From Neorhizobium sp. SHOUNA12A (GTDB lineage Bacteria; Pseudomonadota; Alphaproteobacteria; Rhizobiales; Rhizobiaceae), in contig NZ_JALBGV010000059.1 in assembly GCF_023006505.1 (NCBI RefSeq), forward strand, positions 1-37,754: a stretch of DNA of 37,754 nt, written 5' to 3'. The translations under genes and the position numbers were made by a program. Numbering within the stretch: position 1 is the first letter of the stretch; every line of letters begins with the position of its first letter. The notes under the pieces are model-generated. The model was not told where the DNA came from and did not search any database. It saw nothing but the letters and a program-made list of their open reading frames with translations. Of this stretch, positions 7,189-16,509 are shown piece by piece.

Positions 7189-9360
7189 TCAGCCGGCGAG
7201 CTTGGCTTTCAGTTCCAGACGGCGGCGATGCAGGACCGGCTCTGTATAACCGTTCGGCTGCTCGCGACCCTTGAGCACGAGTTCAAGCGCGGCCTGGAAG
7301 GCGACGGAACCGTCGAAATCCCTGGTCATCGGCGTGTAGAGCGGGTCGCCGACATTCTGGCCATCCACGACCCCCGCCATCCGCTTCATCGTCTCGACGA
7401 TCTGCTCTTCGCTGGTGAGCTTGTGATAGAGCCAGTTCGCCATGTGCTGGGCGGAAATGCGCAGCGTCGCACGGTCTTCCATCAATCCGACATTGTTGAT
7501 GTCCGGCACCTTCGAACAGCCGACGCCCTGGTCGATCCAGCGGACGACGTAGCCGAGAATGCCCTGCGCATTGTTGTCGAGTTCGCGCTGGATTTCCTCC
7601 GGCGTCCAGTTCGGCCGCACCGCGACCGGCACGGAGAGAATGTCCGACAGTTTGGCACGGGTGCGGCTCTTCAGACCGGCCTGGACGGCGGCAACGTCGA
7701 CCTTGTGATAGTGGGTGGCGTGCAACGTGGCCGCCGTCGGCGATGGAACCCAGGCAGTGTTGGCGCCGGCCTTCGGATGAGCAATCTTCTGCTCCAGCAT
7801 CGCCGCCATCAGGTCCGGCATGGCCCACATGCCCTTGCCGATCTGCGCATGCCCGGACAGGCCGCATTCGAGGCCGATATCGACATTCCAGTTCTCGTAG
7901 GCGGCGATCCAGGCCGCCTGTTTCATGTCGCCCTTGCGGATCATCGGGCCGGCTTCCATCGAGGTGTGAATCTCGTCGCCGGTGCGGTCGAGGAAGCCGG
8001 TATTGATGAACACGACGCGCTCGCGGGCCTCGCGGATGCAGGCCTTGAGATTGATCGTGGTGCGGCGTTCCTCGTCCATGATGCCCATTTTCATGGAATT
8101 GGTCGGAAGGCCGAGCGCCTGTTCGACGCGGGTAAAAATCTCGCAGGCGAAAGCGACCTCTTCCGGCCCGTGCATCTTCGGCTTCACCACATACATGGAG
8201 CCGGCCCGCGAATTCTGGCGACGGCCGTTTGGGCCGATATCGTGGATCGCAATCAGCGCCGTAATCATGGCGTCCATGATGCCTTCCGGAACTTCCCTGC
8301 CCTCGCTGTCCAAAACCGCCGGATTGGTCATCAGGTGCCCGACATTGCGGATCAGCATCAGCGAGCGGCGCTTGACCGTGACATCACCGCCGGCAGGCGC
8401 CTTGAACGTCGTGTCGGGGTTGAGCTTGCGGATGAAGGACTTGCCGCCCTTGGCCACCTCTTCCTGAAGGTCGCCGTTCATCAGGCCGAGCCAGTTGCGG
8501 TAGACGACGACCTTGTCCTCGGCATCGACGGCTGCGATCGAATCCTCGCAGTCCATGATCGCGGTGATCGCCGATTCCAGCCAGACATCCGAAATCCGGG
8601 CCGGATCGTCCCTGCCGATCGCCGTCGTGGGATCGATCAGGATTTCGATATGCAGGCCGTTCTTCGTCAGCAGCAGATGGGTCGGCTGGGCCGGCTCACC
8701 AAGATAGCCGGCAAACTGAGCCGGATCGGCGAGATTGACGGTCTTGCCGTCCTGAGCAGCAGCCGTGAGCTTGCCGCCGGTGACGACAAAGGAGGTCACG
8801 TCGGTCCAGCTCGCGCCGGAAAGCGGCACGGACTGATCGAGGAAGTCACGCGCCCAGGCAATGACCTTGGCGCCACGGACCGGGTTGTAACCCTTGCCCT
8901 TTTCGGCTCCCTCGGTCTCGGGAATGGCGTCGGTACCATAAAGCGCATCGTAGAGCGAACCCCAGCGGGCGTTGGCGGCATTCAGCGCGTACCGGGCATT
9001 CATGACCGGAACGACGAGCTGCGGGCCGGCGATCTCGGCGATTTCCGGATCGACCCTATCGGTCGAGACCGTGAAATCCGGTCCCTCCGGCAACAGGTAA
9101 CCGATGTCGCGCAGAAAGGCTTCGTAAACCGCAAGATCGCTGGGCGCTCCGTTCTTGCGATACCATTCGTCGAGCTTGACCTGAAATGCGTCGCGTTTGG
9201 CGAGAAGCTCGCGATTCTTCGGCGCCAGGTCGTGGACGATCTTCGAAAACTCGGAAAAGAAGCGGTCGGCATCGACACCCGTCGACGGCAGCGCTTCCTT
9301 CACCAGGAAGTCGTGGAGCTTTTCATCGATTGCGAGACCATTTTTTTCGACGCGGGCCAT
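7189..9360 (-). CDS. glcB: Malate synthase G
   Basis: 723 residues, the standard length of isoform G. It condenses glyoxylate with acetyl-CoA to malate, letting cells grow on acetate, fatty acids or glycolate. The ATG at 9360 has GGAGGA a few bases upstream; the open frame continues to 9423 but lacks such a site. Recognisable segments include the RAGSMYVVKPKMHGPEE block, the MEAGPMIRKGDMKQ block, the CSKVPD cysteine segment and EDRATLRIS near the C-terminus, whose Asp (about 629) matches the catalytic base Asp631 of E. coli GlcB. No glcDEF or isocitrate lyase gene is adjacent, so it is a stand-alone unit here. Confidence 0.96.
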   Translation of the reverse strand: MARVEKNGLAIDEKLHDFLVKEALPSTGVDADRFFSEFSKIVHDLAPKNRELLAKRDAFQVKLDEWYRKNGAPSDLAVYEAFLRDIGYLLPEGPDFTVSTDRVDPEIAEIAGPQLVVPVMNARYALNAANARWGSLYDALYGTDAIPETEGAEKGKGYNPVRGAKVIAWARDFLDQSVPLSGASWTDVTSFVVTGGKLTAAAQDGKTVNLADPAQFAGYLGEPAQPTHLLLTKNGLHIEILIDPTTAIGRDDPARISDVWLESAITAIMDCEDSIAAVDAEDKVVVYRNWLGLMNGDLQEEVAKGGKSFIRKLNPDTTFKAPAGGDVTVKRRSLMLIRNVGHLMTNPAVLDSEGREVPEGIMDAMITALIAIHDIGPNGRRQNSRAGSMYVVKPKMHGPEEVAFACEIFTRVEQALGLPTNSMKMGIMDEERRTTINLKACIREARERVVFINTGFLDRTGDEIHTSMEAGPMIRKGDMKQAAWIAAYENWNVDIGLECGLSGHAQIGKGMWAMPDLMAAMLEQKIAHPKAGANTAWVPSPTAATLHATHYHKVDVAAVQAGLKSRTRAKLSDILSVPVAVRPNWTPEEIQRELDNNAQGILGYVVRWIDQGVGCSKVPDINNVGLMEDRATLRISAQHMANWLYHKLTSEEQIVETMKRMAGVVDGQNVGDPLYTPMTRDFDGSVAFQAALELVLKGREQPNGYTEPVLHRRRLELKAKLAG

Positions 9361-9412
9361 CGGTTCCTCCGAATTTTTCATGCCGCCAACTGTCTTTGTT
9401 AGCGAGCAAAAT

Positions 9413-9422
9413 TGCAATTGCA
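9413..9422. promoter_or_regulatory. Candidate operator palindrome upstream of glcB
   Basis: TGCAATTGCA is a perfect 10-base palindrome within a longer A+T-rich stretch (AAAATTGCAATTGCACAAA) about 53 bases upstream of the glcB start. Position and symmetry suit a regulator of acetate or glyoxylate metabolism, but I cannot assign a protein and short palindromes occur by chance. Confidence 0.3.
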
Positions 9423-9473
9423 CAAATATTGAATGACTTATGCCTTATCGGAAACAATCTGCACCGTTAGCAG

Positions 9474-10397
9474 CTATTTCCAGCTCGCATCCAGGGAATG
9501 CCGTTCCCAATAAGGCACCGGCCCGTAAAGTTCGGCAAGATATTCGATGAAGGCGCGGACCTTGGACGGGAGATGTTGCCGGCTCGGATAGACCGCCGAG
9601 ACCGAGATGTTCTTGGAGCCCTCATATCCGGGCATCACCATCACCAGCCGCCCGTCCTTGAGCTCGTTGCCGATATCCCAGGTGGATCTTAGCGCGATGC
9701 CGAGGCCGGCGATTACCGCTTCGCGGATGACTTCGCTCGAATTTGTGTTCAGCATCCCGGCCGGCCGGTAGACCAGCGGACCTTTGGGACCTTCCAGCCT
9801 CCAGGGCTCGCCGTTATGGGCCGTGAGACAGTGATGGTTTGCCAGCTCCTCAATGCTTGTCGGAGCGCCGTGCCGCGCGATGTAGGAGGGAGAGGCGCAG
9901 AGAATGCGTCGGACCTGCACAAGCTTGCGGGCGACAAGGCTCGAATCTTTCAGCTCGGATATGCGGATCGCCACGTCAAAACCCTGGGCGATGATATCCG
10001 TGAACTCGTCCGACAGCATCAGGTCGATCGACAGATGCGGGTTTGCCTGCATGAATGCCGGCAAATGAGGCGCGATATGCATCCGCCCGAATGAAGTCGG
10101 CGCGGAGATCCGCAGATTGCCGGCGATCTCGGTCGACCGGCCCGAGACGAACTGCTCGGCATCCTCGATCCCGGTCAGGACGTTGGCGATCCTGTCGTAA
10201 AAACCCTTGCCGGCGTCGGTCATCCCGACCTGGCGGGTGGTCCGCTGCAGGAGCCGCGTCCCCAGCTGCTCCTCCAGCCTCTTGATACGCTTGGAAACCA
10301 CTGCCGGCGAAATGCCGAGACTCTTTGCCGCCGCCGACATGTTTCCGGTGGCCGCCACTTTGACGAAGATTTCCAGATCGGCGAGATTGGTGATCAC
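9474..10397 (-). CDS. LysR family transcriptional regulator
   Basis: 307 residues. The winged helix-turn-helix occupies about residues 1-60 (AAKSLGISPAVVSKRIKRLEEQLGTRLLQRTTR), followed by a long linker helix and a type-2 periplasmic-binding-like effector domain from about 90. The C-terminal SVSAVYPSRQHLPSKVRAFIEYL segment is typical of the CrgA/DsdC-like branch common in proteobacteria. It lies between glcB and the hyuA-like gene, all on the minus strand with gaps of about 100 bases on each side, so its targets cannot be read from divergence as is usual for LysR regulators. The effector is unknown. Confidence 0.92.
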   Translation of the reverse strand: MITNLADLEIFVKVAATGNMSAAAKSLGISPAVVSKRIKRLEEQLGTRLLQRTTRQVGMTDAGKGFYDRIANVLTGIEDAEQFVSGRSTEIAGNLRISAPTSFGRMHIAPHLPAFMQANPHLSIDLMLSDEFTDIIAQGFDVAIRISELKDSSLVARKLVQVRRILCASPSYIARHGAPTSIEELANHHCLTAHNGEPWRLEGPKGPLVYRPAGMLNTNSSEVIREAVIAGLGIALRSTWDIGNELKDGRLVMVMPGYEGSKNISVSAVYPSRQHLPSKVRAFIEYLAELYGPVPYWERHSLDASWK

Positions 10398-10497
10398 TGC
10401 AGTTTTTCCCGGCTGGAATAAATGCCGGCCAACTTACGCCCTTTTGAAGAGAGCTTAAAGGTGGTCCACACCCCCAGCGTCGAGGAGCATGGGCCGG

Positions 10498-12525
10498 CTA
10501 AGCGACCTGAAAAACAGCTATCCTCGGCCGACCGACAGCCACGGCAGTAATCCGTGCCTCGATGAGCTTTCGCGAGCCCTCGATTTCCGGCGCATCCAGT
10601 TCTTCCGAGACGGTCACGGCGGCGTCCTTGGCGCCATCCGCATTCGCCTGCGCCAGCGCGGCTGTGATTGCACGGCCACGGGCCGTTGCCAGTGCTTCCG
10701 TTTCGCCGATGACGGCAATCCGCTCGCCCGCGCCGGACACTATAAACCGGCCCTCTTCCGGGGAAGTGACGACAATGGTGACGCTGGCACGGACCTGGCC
10801 GACCACCGCTCCGATGGCGTTCGCGACATCGGCATCGCCCGGAATGACCGACTGCGCGCCCAGCATATCCGCGACCGCCGGATAATAGACGGGTGCCGAA
10901 GCGCCGAGCCCGATCAGCGGGCGATCCAGCGAGACGGAGAACCGCGCGATGCCAGGGACCCGTTTCAGCGCTCGGTCGACGGCAAGCGAAACCGCGGGAT
11001 CGATGGCTTCGGCGCCGTCTTCGGAAAGGCAGGCCGCGAGCACCGCTTCAGACGACTGGCGCGTCAGCCGGCTCACGATCTTCTCAGCCAGATCTTCCGG
11101 GGAAGCGGCGATCTCGCGCCCCGCGCCATCCTTGCGCCGGGCAGCAAGCTCCAGCCCCAGCCTTGCGGCCTCTTCGCGCCATTGGCTCTGGCGGCCAAGC
11201 ACATGCAATGCATCGGAAGGGGTGATGCCGCAGAGATGCACCAGCCCTCTTGCAACCAGCCGATCGAGAACCGCCCTTTGCGAATTCATCGTCAGCAGAT
11301 CGTTGAGCGAAACCGGTACCACGCCGATGCGGGCAAAAAGCGCCTGTTCCGGCGGTTGCAGGCCCTGGGCCAGGACATCCGGCACACCGGTTCGCACCGC
11401 AAAGCGGCCGTCGTGCCGCCCGGCATGGCTGGCGCGCAGCTGCTTTTCCAGCGTCGACAGGATGATCTCGCCATGCGCCATCGCGGCAAGGCTGAGCGGC
11501 AGAAGCCGGCGTGGACCGAGGGTGAGCCGGGCTTCGAGGCCGCGATCGTCGATATGGACTTCGGAATCGCCGCCGAGCCCGTAGGTGCGCAGCGCCACCG
11601 CCTCCACCATCGTGCGATGACCGCCGACCACGGCGCCTTCTTCCGCCAGCTTCGGCCGCCCGCCATCGAGAACCGCGACATCGGTCGTCGTGCCGCCAAT
11701 ATCGGAGACCACAGCCTGATCGAGCCCGGTCAGGAAGTGGGCGCCGACAAGGCTTGCGGCGGGGCCGGAGAGGATGGTCTCAATCGGCCGCAACCGGGCC
11801 TCGGCAGCGGAGATCAGCGCGCCATCGCCGCGCACCACCATCATCGGCGCCGCGATGCCGCGCGCGGCCAGAAAGCCCTCGCAGGAGCCGACCAACCGGT
11901 CGATGATCGACACCAGCCGGGCGTTCAGAAGCGTCGTCAACGCGCGGCGAGGACCGCCGAGTTTCGACGAAAGCTCGTGGCTGCAGGTGACGGGCAGATG
12001 CGAAAGCGCGCGAATACGGTCCCTCACCCGGACTTCATGAGCCGGATTCCGGACGGCAAAATAACCAGCGACCGCAAAGGAAGACACTGTTTCGCAAAGC
12101 GTCGGCACAGCCGCCTCCAGAGCCGCCATGTCGAGCAGCGTCTCGTTGCCGTGCACATCGTGGCCTCCGGGCAGGAAGATCACCGGATCATTTCCCAGTG
12201 CCTCCGCAAGTCCGCCGCGGGCCAGATCCTCCGCAGTAAAGCCGATCATGATCAGGGCGGCACGACCACCCTGCCCTTCGACCAGCGCGTTCGTGGCAAG
12301 CGTCGTCGACAGTGAAACCAAGCCTATAGCCGAAGCGGAGACTGCGCTTTTTTCCAGCACCGCATCAACGGCGCCGGCAATACCGACCGCCAGATCATGC
12401 CTGGTCGTCAGCGATTTCGCCTTGGCGATAACGCCTTCGCCGTCGCGGAACAGCACCGCATCCGTATAGGTGCCGCCGGTATCAATCCCGAGAAGGAGGG
12501 GGCCGGAAGGAAAGGAAAAGGCCAC
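10498..12525 (-). CDS. Hydantoinase/oxoprolinase family protein (HyuA-like)
   Basis: 675 residues from a GTG at 12525 with AGGA seven bases upstream. The actin-like ATPase fold is visible in two phosphate motifs, GIDTGGTYTDAV near residue 13 and DIGGTTTDVAV near the middle. These are the hallmarks of the HyuA subunit family (N-methylhydantoinase A, acetone carboxylase beta, 5-oxoprolinase N-terminal half), which hydrolyse or phosphorylate cyclic amides or ketones using ATP. The usual partner HyuB is not in the window, so this is an orphan HyuA-type protein whose substrate is unknown. The P450 gene lies 63 bases upstream on the same strand; co-transcription is possible. Confidence 0.88.
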   Translation of the reverse strand: MAFSFPSGPLLLGIDTGGTYTDAVLFRDGEGVIAKAKSLTTRHDLAVGIAGAVDAVLEKSAVSASAIGLVSLSTTLATNALVEGQGGRAALIMIGFTAEDLARGGLAEALGNDPVIFLPGGHDVHGNETLLDMAALEAAVPTLCETVSSFAVAGYFAVRNPAHEVRVRDRIRALSHLPVTCSHELSSKLGGPRRALTTLLNARLVSIIDRLVGSCEGFLAARGIAAPMMVVRGDGALISAAEARLRPIETILSGPAASLVGAHFLTGLDQAVVSDIGGTTTDVAVLDGGRPKLAEEGAVVGGHRTMVEAVALRTYGLGGDSEVHIDDRGLEARLTLGPRRLLPLSLAAMAHGEIILSTLEKQLRASHAGRHDGRFAVRTGVPDVLAQGLQPPEQALFARIGVVPVSLNDLLTMNSQRAVLDRLVARGLVHLCGITPSDALHVLGRQSQWREEAARLGLELAARRKDGAGREIAASPEDLAEKIVSRLTRQSSEAVLAACLSEDGAEAIDPAVSLAVDRALKRVPGIARFSVSLDRPLIGLGASAPVYYPAVADMLGAQSVIPGDADVANAIGAVVGQVRASVTIVVTSPEEGRFIVSGAGERIAVIGETEALATARGRAITAALAQANADGAKDAAVTVSEELDAPEIEGSRKLIEARITAVAVGRPRIAVFQVA

Positions 12526-12539
12526 GCGAAAATCCTGAA

Positions 12540-12566
12540 GATCGGTCCATGGGATCTATACCGATC
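12540..12566. repeat. Inverted repeat between the P450 and hyuA-like genes
   Basis: GATCGGT (12540-12546) and ACCGATC (12560-12566) are perfect seven-base arms around 13 bases. The element lies just upstream of the hyuA-like ribosome-binding site. No T-run follows, so it is more likely an operator or an intercistronic hairpin than a terminator. Confidence 0.4.
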
Positions 12567-12588
12567 AATAGCGCATGGCGGGCAAAGA

Positions 12589-14007
12589 TCAATTCACCAG
12601 CGGAGACCTCTGATGTCGCGGACTGACCCGCATGAGCAGACCGTCGCGCGGCTGGGTGGTCAACTTCTGGACCGGCCAGACCTTGGTTTCCGGCGTGACA
12701 TCGAAACGATAGCGGCCCATCAGCACCGCAAGCGCGATCACTGCCTCCTGAAGGGCGAAGGTCGCGCCGATACAGGTGCGGGGGCCTGCGCCGAAAGGCA
12801 GATACTGAAACCGGTTCAGCTTGCCGCGGTTCTCGGGCAGGAAACGCTCGGGCATGAAGGCGCGCGGCTTGTCCCAATAAAGCTCGTGGCGGTGCAGCGT
12901 CCAGGGCATGACCAGCACGGTTACCCCGGCATCGATCCTGATCGTCTTGCCTTCCGGGCTCGTCCAGCTGTCGTCGCTGATCGCCTCCCGGTTGATCGAC
13001 GGCGCCGGCGGATAGAGCCGCAATGCCTCTTCGAACGCCGCCCGCACCCAGGGCATCAGCTCCAGCCATTCGACCGGATCGGCGCCGGACGCCAGAACGC
13101 GGTCGATCTCCTCTTCCATGGCCTGCCGCACCGACGGCGACTCCGCCACGCAATAAAGCGTCCAGGCGAGCGCCCGGGCCGTCGTCTCATGGCCGGCGCC
13201 GATGAAGGTGAGAATATTGTCCTCGATCTCGTCCATCGTCAGCCCGTCGGGACCGGCCAGCTGAAGCAGCAGCGTCAGGAAATCCTGCGGCACGTCGCCC
13301 GGATGTTTGCGCATCCGCTCCTGCCGCATCAGCATGGTTTCGGCAACCACGCGCCGGAACTTGTCGAGTATCCGCCTGCCGCCGACGCGGGTGACGCGCG
13401 GCACCCAGGGCGGGGCGCGCAGCATGTCCATCGGGTCGATTCGGCCCATGCGATGCAGAAGCTGGTCGACATCGTCCGCAACCGTTTCCTTGTTTCCGGC
13501 GATCTCGCCGGAAAACAGGGTTTCCGCGAGGATGGCATAGGTCAGTTCCGTCATGTCGACGGAAATATCGCGGACCGCGCCACCGGCGCCGGCCGCGGCA
13601 TATTTCCTTGAAAACTCCTCGGTCTGGTTCAGCATCTGGCCGGCAAAACCGCGGGAATGTTTTGGCGTGAAAACCGGCGCCATCGCCTTGCGGCTACGTT
13701 TCCAGACCTCGCCTTCCGCCGTCAGAAGGCCGTCCCGCAAGATCGGGCGAAGCACGAGCTGGCGGATTTCCGACATGACGTAATTGCTGACATTGTCCAC
13801 CAGAATGTGCCGGATGAGGCCTGGATGATTGACGATCAGCGTCCGTTCCTTGAAGAACTTCGTCTCGAGCCAGGGCAGCGTGTAGGAAACCTTGCCCCAG
13901 AGCTCCAACGGATTGCGGAGCGCAGTCCAGATGACCTCGATCGGGCTCAGCAGCCGATCCCGATGCGGAGGTGCCGGCGGAACGAAGGGTTCGGGGCGGA
14001 TGTCCAT
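12589..14007 (-). CDS. Cytochrome P450
   Basis: 472 residues, full length and soluble (no N-terminal membrane anchor). The oxygen-binding I-helix reads GAGHETT, the K-helix ExxR is EALR in FEEALRLYPP, and the haem loop is FGAGPRTCIG (405-414) with thiolate Cys412. AGGAGGG lies seven bases upstream of the ATG at 14007. The sequence pattern resembles bacterial P450s related to the fatty-acid and CYP4-like group rather than the camphor type, but this is a visual impression. No ferredoxin or reductase gene is adjacent, so electron partners must be encoded elsewhere. The hyuA-like gene follows downstream. Confidence 0.95.
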   Translation of the reverse strand: MDIRPEPFVPPAPPHRDRLLSPIEVIWTALRNPLELWGKVSYTLPWLETKFFKERTLIVNHPGLIRHILVDNVSNYVMSEIRQLVLRPILRDGLLTAEGEVWKRSRKAMAPVFTPKHSRGFAGQMLNQTEEFSRKYAAAGAGGAVRDISVDMTELTYAILAETLFSGEIAGNKETVADDVDQLLHRMGRIDPMDMLRAPPWVPRVTRVGGRRILDKFRRVVAETMLMRQERMRKHPGDVPQDFLTLLLQLAGPDGLTMDEIEDNILTFIGAGHETTARALAWTLYCVAESPSVRQAMEEEIDRVLASGADPVEWLELMPWVRAAFEEALRLYPPAPSINREAISDDSWTSPEGKTIRIDAGVTVLVMPWTLHRHELYWDKPRAFMPERFLPENRGKLNRFQYLPFGAGPRTCIGATFALQEAVIALAVLMGRYRFDVTPETKVWPVQKLTTQPRDGLLMRVSPRHQRSPLVN

Positions 14008-14052
14008 GGACGAGCCCTCCTCAGGGGTTTCCTATGGAGGGAATATCCGCCG

Positions 14053-14988
14053 TCAGAGGAGAGATTTCAACTCGGCGAGCTTGTCGTTGACCAGCCAGCC
14101 GTAATAATTCTCCTCCGGCAGGCCACCGCGGGCGGCAAGTGCTGCGGCGCGCTGCGCCGAACCGCCGGTATTGTAGAGCGTCGCCGTGATGCCGGGATTG
14201 CGGGAGATATCCATGCCTGCAATCGACTTGTAGTCGTCGATCGAGCGGCGGATATTGGCCGCCATATAGGCGAGCGACTTGTCCGGGTCCATGATCGCGT
14301 CATAAACCGCAGCCGCCTTGTTCTCGTCGAGCTTCGGGTAACCGGAATTCCTGGCCACCATGTCCGACAGCATCAGCGCCGTCAGCGGATTGACCTGGCC
14401 AAGGCCAAAGGTCTGGCCGGCATAGAAGGGCTGGAAGAAGACCGCACTGAAGCGATTGTCCGGAAACGAGGTGCCGCCGACCGAGCGGCCGCGAAAACTC
14501 TTTTCCCAGACGCCTTCACGGCAGGTCCAGAGCTTGTAGGAATCGGCAAAATCGTCGCATTTGCCGAATTCCGGCCGGTCGAGGAACTGCTGGATGCTCT
14601 CGTCGCCATAACCGAAGCGGAAACTGTTGCCGGCATAGGCGGCCGCCTTGACATAATAGGTCTGCAGCCGGTCGTAGGCATCGACATTATAGGTGTGTTC
14701 GCCGACGATCGCGCCGATCATATGGATCGGATCGATGCCATAATCGGCGGCCGTCGACTTGATCTTGGCGATCAGCTTCTTGTCGGAAGCAAGCAGGTCG
14801 CGGATCTTCTCGTATTTGTCATCGAAGGTGGTGCGGCCGGCGCGCGTCCGGCGTACCGAGGCACCCGGAACCTTCGGTTGTTCCGCGTGACGATTTCCTT
14901 CGGGAACCATCGTGAGGCCGCCTGCAAGCGCGGAAGAAGCCGCGGACGTCGCGACGACAAGGATCAGGGCCAGAAGGATGCGTTTCAA
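14053..14988 (-). CDS. DUF1402 family exported protein, lytic-transglycosylase-like
   Basis: 311 residues from a TTG at 14988; the open frame extends to an ATG at 15063, but that adds about 25 unlikely residues before a clear signal peptide (LKRILLALILVV to ALAGG). Family: DUF1402, uncharacterised and found in Rhizobiales. I see, in order, Glu97 in AIVGEHTYN, GLGQVNP (195-201) and LYNTGG (about 271-276). This resembles the catalytic Glu, GLMQ-x-P and Y/N-A-G motifs of SLT-type lytic transglycosylases, although the spacing between the first two is much longer. Two Cys (144 and 156) could form a disulfide in the periplasm. A peptidoglycan-cleaving role is inference. Confidence 0.78.
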   Translation of the reverse strand: MKRILLALILVVATSAASSALAGGLTMVPEGNRHAEQPKVPGASVRRTRAGRTTFDDKYEKIRDLLASDKKLIAKIKSTAADYGIDPIHMIGAIVGEHTYNVDAYDRLQTYYVKAAAYAGNSFRFGYGDESIQQFLDRPEFGKCDDFADSYKLWTCREGVWEKSFRGRSVGGTSFPDNRFSAVFFQPFYAGQTFGLGQVNPLTALMLSDMVARNSGYPKLDENKAAAVYDAIMDPDKSLAYMAANIRRSIDDYKSIAGMDISRNPGITATLYNTGGSAQRAAALAARGGLPEENYYGWLVNDKLAELKSLL

Positions 14989-15166
14989 GATTTGCGTGTC
15001 CCAGGACTTCGACCATGCCGATCTCCGGCACCGAATGCTTAAAGCCATTCCAGACCGACTCACTCAAGCGTCGGATATTTTCCATGAAAACGCGCTTCCC
15101 TTACGCGAGGCGCAAGGACCATGTCGAGACGCGGGCGTTCAAAATCCCGTCAGCACCCGCAAATGA

Positions 15167-15189
15167 GCAGCCGGACGTTGCCCGGCTGC
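15167..15189 (-). terminator. Candidate terminator downstream of hslU
   Basis: GCAGCCGG (15167-15174) and CCGGCTGC (15182-15189) form a perfect eight-base stem with a seven-base loop, 13 bases past the hslU stop on the minus strand. Only a short CTCATTT follows, so the U-tract is weak. Confidence 0.55.
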
Positions 15190-15201
15190 CACGATTGCCG
15201 C

Positions 15202-16509
15202 TCAGAGAATATAGCGCGACAGATCGGTGTCGGCGGCGAGATCGCCAACATGCTTCTTGACGTATTCCGCATCGATCGTCACCGCGGTTCCGCCCTGATC
15301 GGGCGCGTTGAACGAGATTTCGTCAAGCACCCGCTCCATCACGGTCTGCAGCCGGCGGGCACCTATATTCTCGACCGAAGAGTTGAGATGCACGGCGACA
15401 TCCGCCAGAGCGTCGATCGCGTCGGCCGTAAAATCGAGCGTCAGCTCTTCCGTTTCCATCAGAGCCTTGTACTGGCGGATGAGGCTTGCCTCGGTTTCCG
15501 TCAGGATGCGGCGGAAGTCCTCCTTGGTGAGTGGCCTCAGCTCAACCCGGATCGGCAGGCGGCCCTGGAGTTCCGGCAGGAGATCGGAGGGCTTCGAGAC
15601 GTGGAAGGCGCCCGAGGCGATGAACAGGATGTGATCGGTCTTCACCGGTCCGTATTTGGTGGAGACCGTGGTGCCTTCGACCAGCGGCAGCAGGTCGCGC
15701 TGTACGCCTTCGCGGGACACACCGGCGCCCATGCCGCCGTCACGGGCGGCGATCTTGTCGATCTCGTCGAGGAAGACGATGCCGTCATTTTCGACCGAGC
15801 GAACGGCTTCGCGCTGGATGACCTCGTTGTCGATCAGCTTGTCGGATTCGTCGCGGATCAGCTCGCCATAAGATTTCTTGACGGTGGTACGGACCTTCTT
15901 GGTGCGGCCGCCCATCGCCTTGCCGAACATTTCCGACAGGTTCAAGACGCCGATATTGGCGCCCGGCATGCCGGGGATTTCGAAGCCGGGCATGCCCGAG
16001 CCGGTGTCAGTGACCTCGATGTCGATTTCCTTGTCGTCGAGCTCGCCGGCCCTCAGCTTCTTGCGGAAACTTTCGCGGGTGGCTGGCGAGGACGTGGCGC
16101 CGACCAATGCGTCGAGCACCCGTTCCTCGGCGCTCATATGGGCTTTCGCCTGCACGTCGGCGCGCATCTTGTCGCGCACGAGGCCGATGCCGATCTCGAC
16201 AAGATCGCGGATGATCTGCTCGACATCGCGGCCGACATAACCGACTTCGGTGAACTTGGTCGCTTCGACCTTGATGAAGGGCGCGCCGGCGAGTTTCGCC
16301 AGGCGACGCGATATCTCCGTCTTGCCGACGCCGGTCGGGCCGATCATCAGGATGTTCTTAGGCATCACTTCGTCGCGCAGGCTCTCGTCGAGCTGGTGAC
16401 GGCGCCAACGGTTGCGCAGCGCGATCGCCACCGCGCGCTTGGCGTCGTGCTGGCCGATGATGTGCCGATCCAGCTCGGAGACGATTTCCCGGGGTGAAAA
16501 GTTACTCAT
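15202..16509 (-). CDS. hslU: ATP-dependent protease ATPase subunit HslU (ClpY)
   Basis: 435 residues, normal for HslU. This AAA+ unfoldase forms hexamers that feed substrates into HslV. Walker A GPTGVGKT is at 57-64, the substrate-gripping pore loop GYVG at 90-93, Walker B with FLDEIDKI lies in the second half, and the family's C-terminal tail ends LSRYIL, which inserts into HslV to activate it. The ATG overlaps the GNAT stop by four bases (ATGA), so it is the last gene of a coupled hslV-GNAT-hslU transcript. Expression from the heat-shock sigma factor RpoH is usual for hslVU. Confidence 0.97.
   Translation of the reverse strand: MSNFSPREIVSELDRHIIGQHDAKRAVAIALRNRWRRHQLDESLRDEVMPKNILMIGPTGVGKTEISRRLAKLAGAPFIKVEATKFTEVGYVGRDVEQIIRDLVEIGIGLVRDKMRADVQAKAHMSAEERVLDALVGATSSPATRESFRKKLRAGELDDKEIDIEVTDTGSGMPGFEIPGMPGANIGVLNLSEMFGKAMGGRTKKVRTTVKKSYGELIRDESDKLIDNEVIQREAVRSVENDGIVFLDEIDKIAARDGGMGAGVSREGVQRDLLPLVEGTTVSTKYGPVKTDHILFIASGAFHVSKPSDLLPELQGRLPIRVELRPLTKEDFRRILTETEASLIRQYKALMETEELTLDFTADAIDALADVAVHLNSSVENIGARRLQTVMERVLDEISFNAPDQGGTAVTIDAEYVKKHVGDLAADTDLSRYIL

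Noticed and set aside
7228..9402. 724-residue open frame opposite glcB
   Set aside because: Antisense shadow of malate synthase G; no recognisable domain and atypical composition.
10489..15042. Three long plus-strand frames (10489-12315, 12397-13611, 13657-15042)
   Set aside because: They lie antisense to the HyuA-like, P450 and DUF1402 genes, whose motifs are clear; no protein family is visible in the shadows.
15121..16497. 458-residue plus-strand frame opposite hslU
   Set aside because: Antisense shadow; HslU on the minus strand has all AAA+ motifs and a coupled start.
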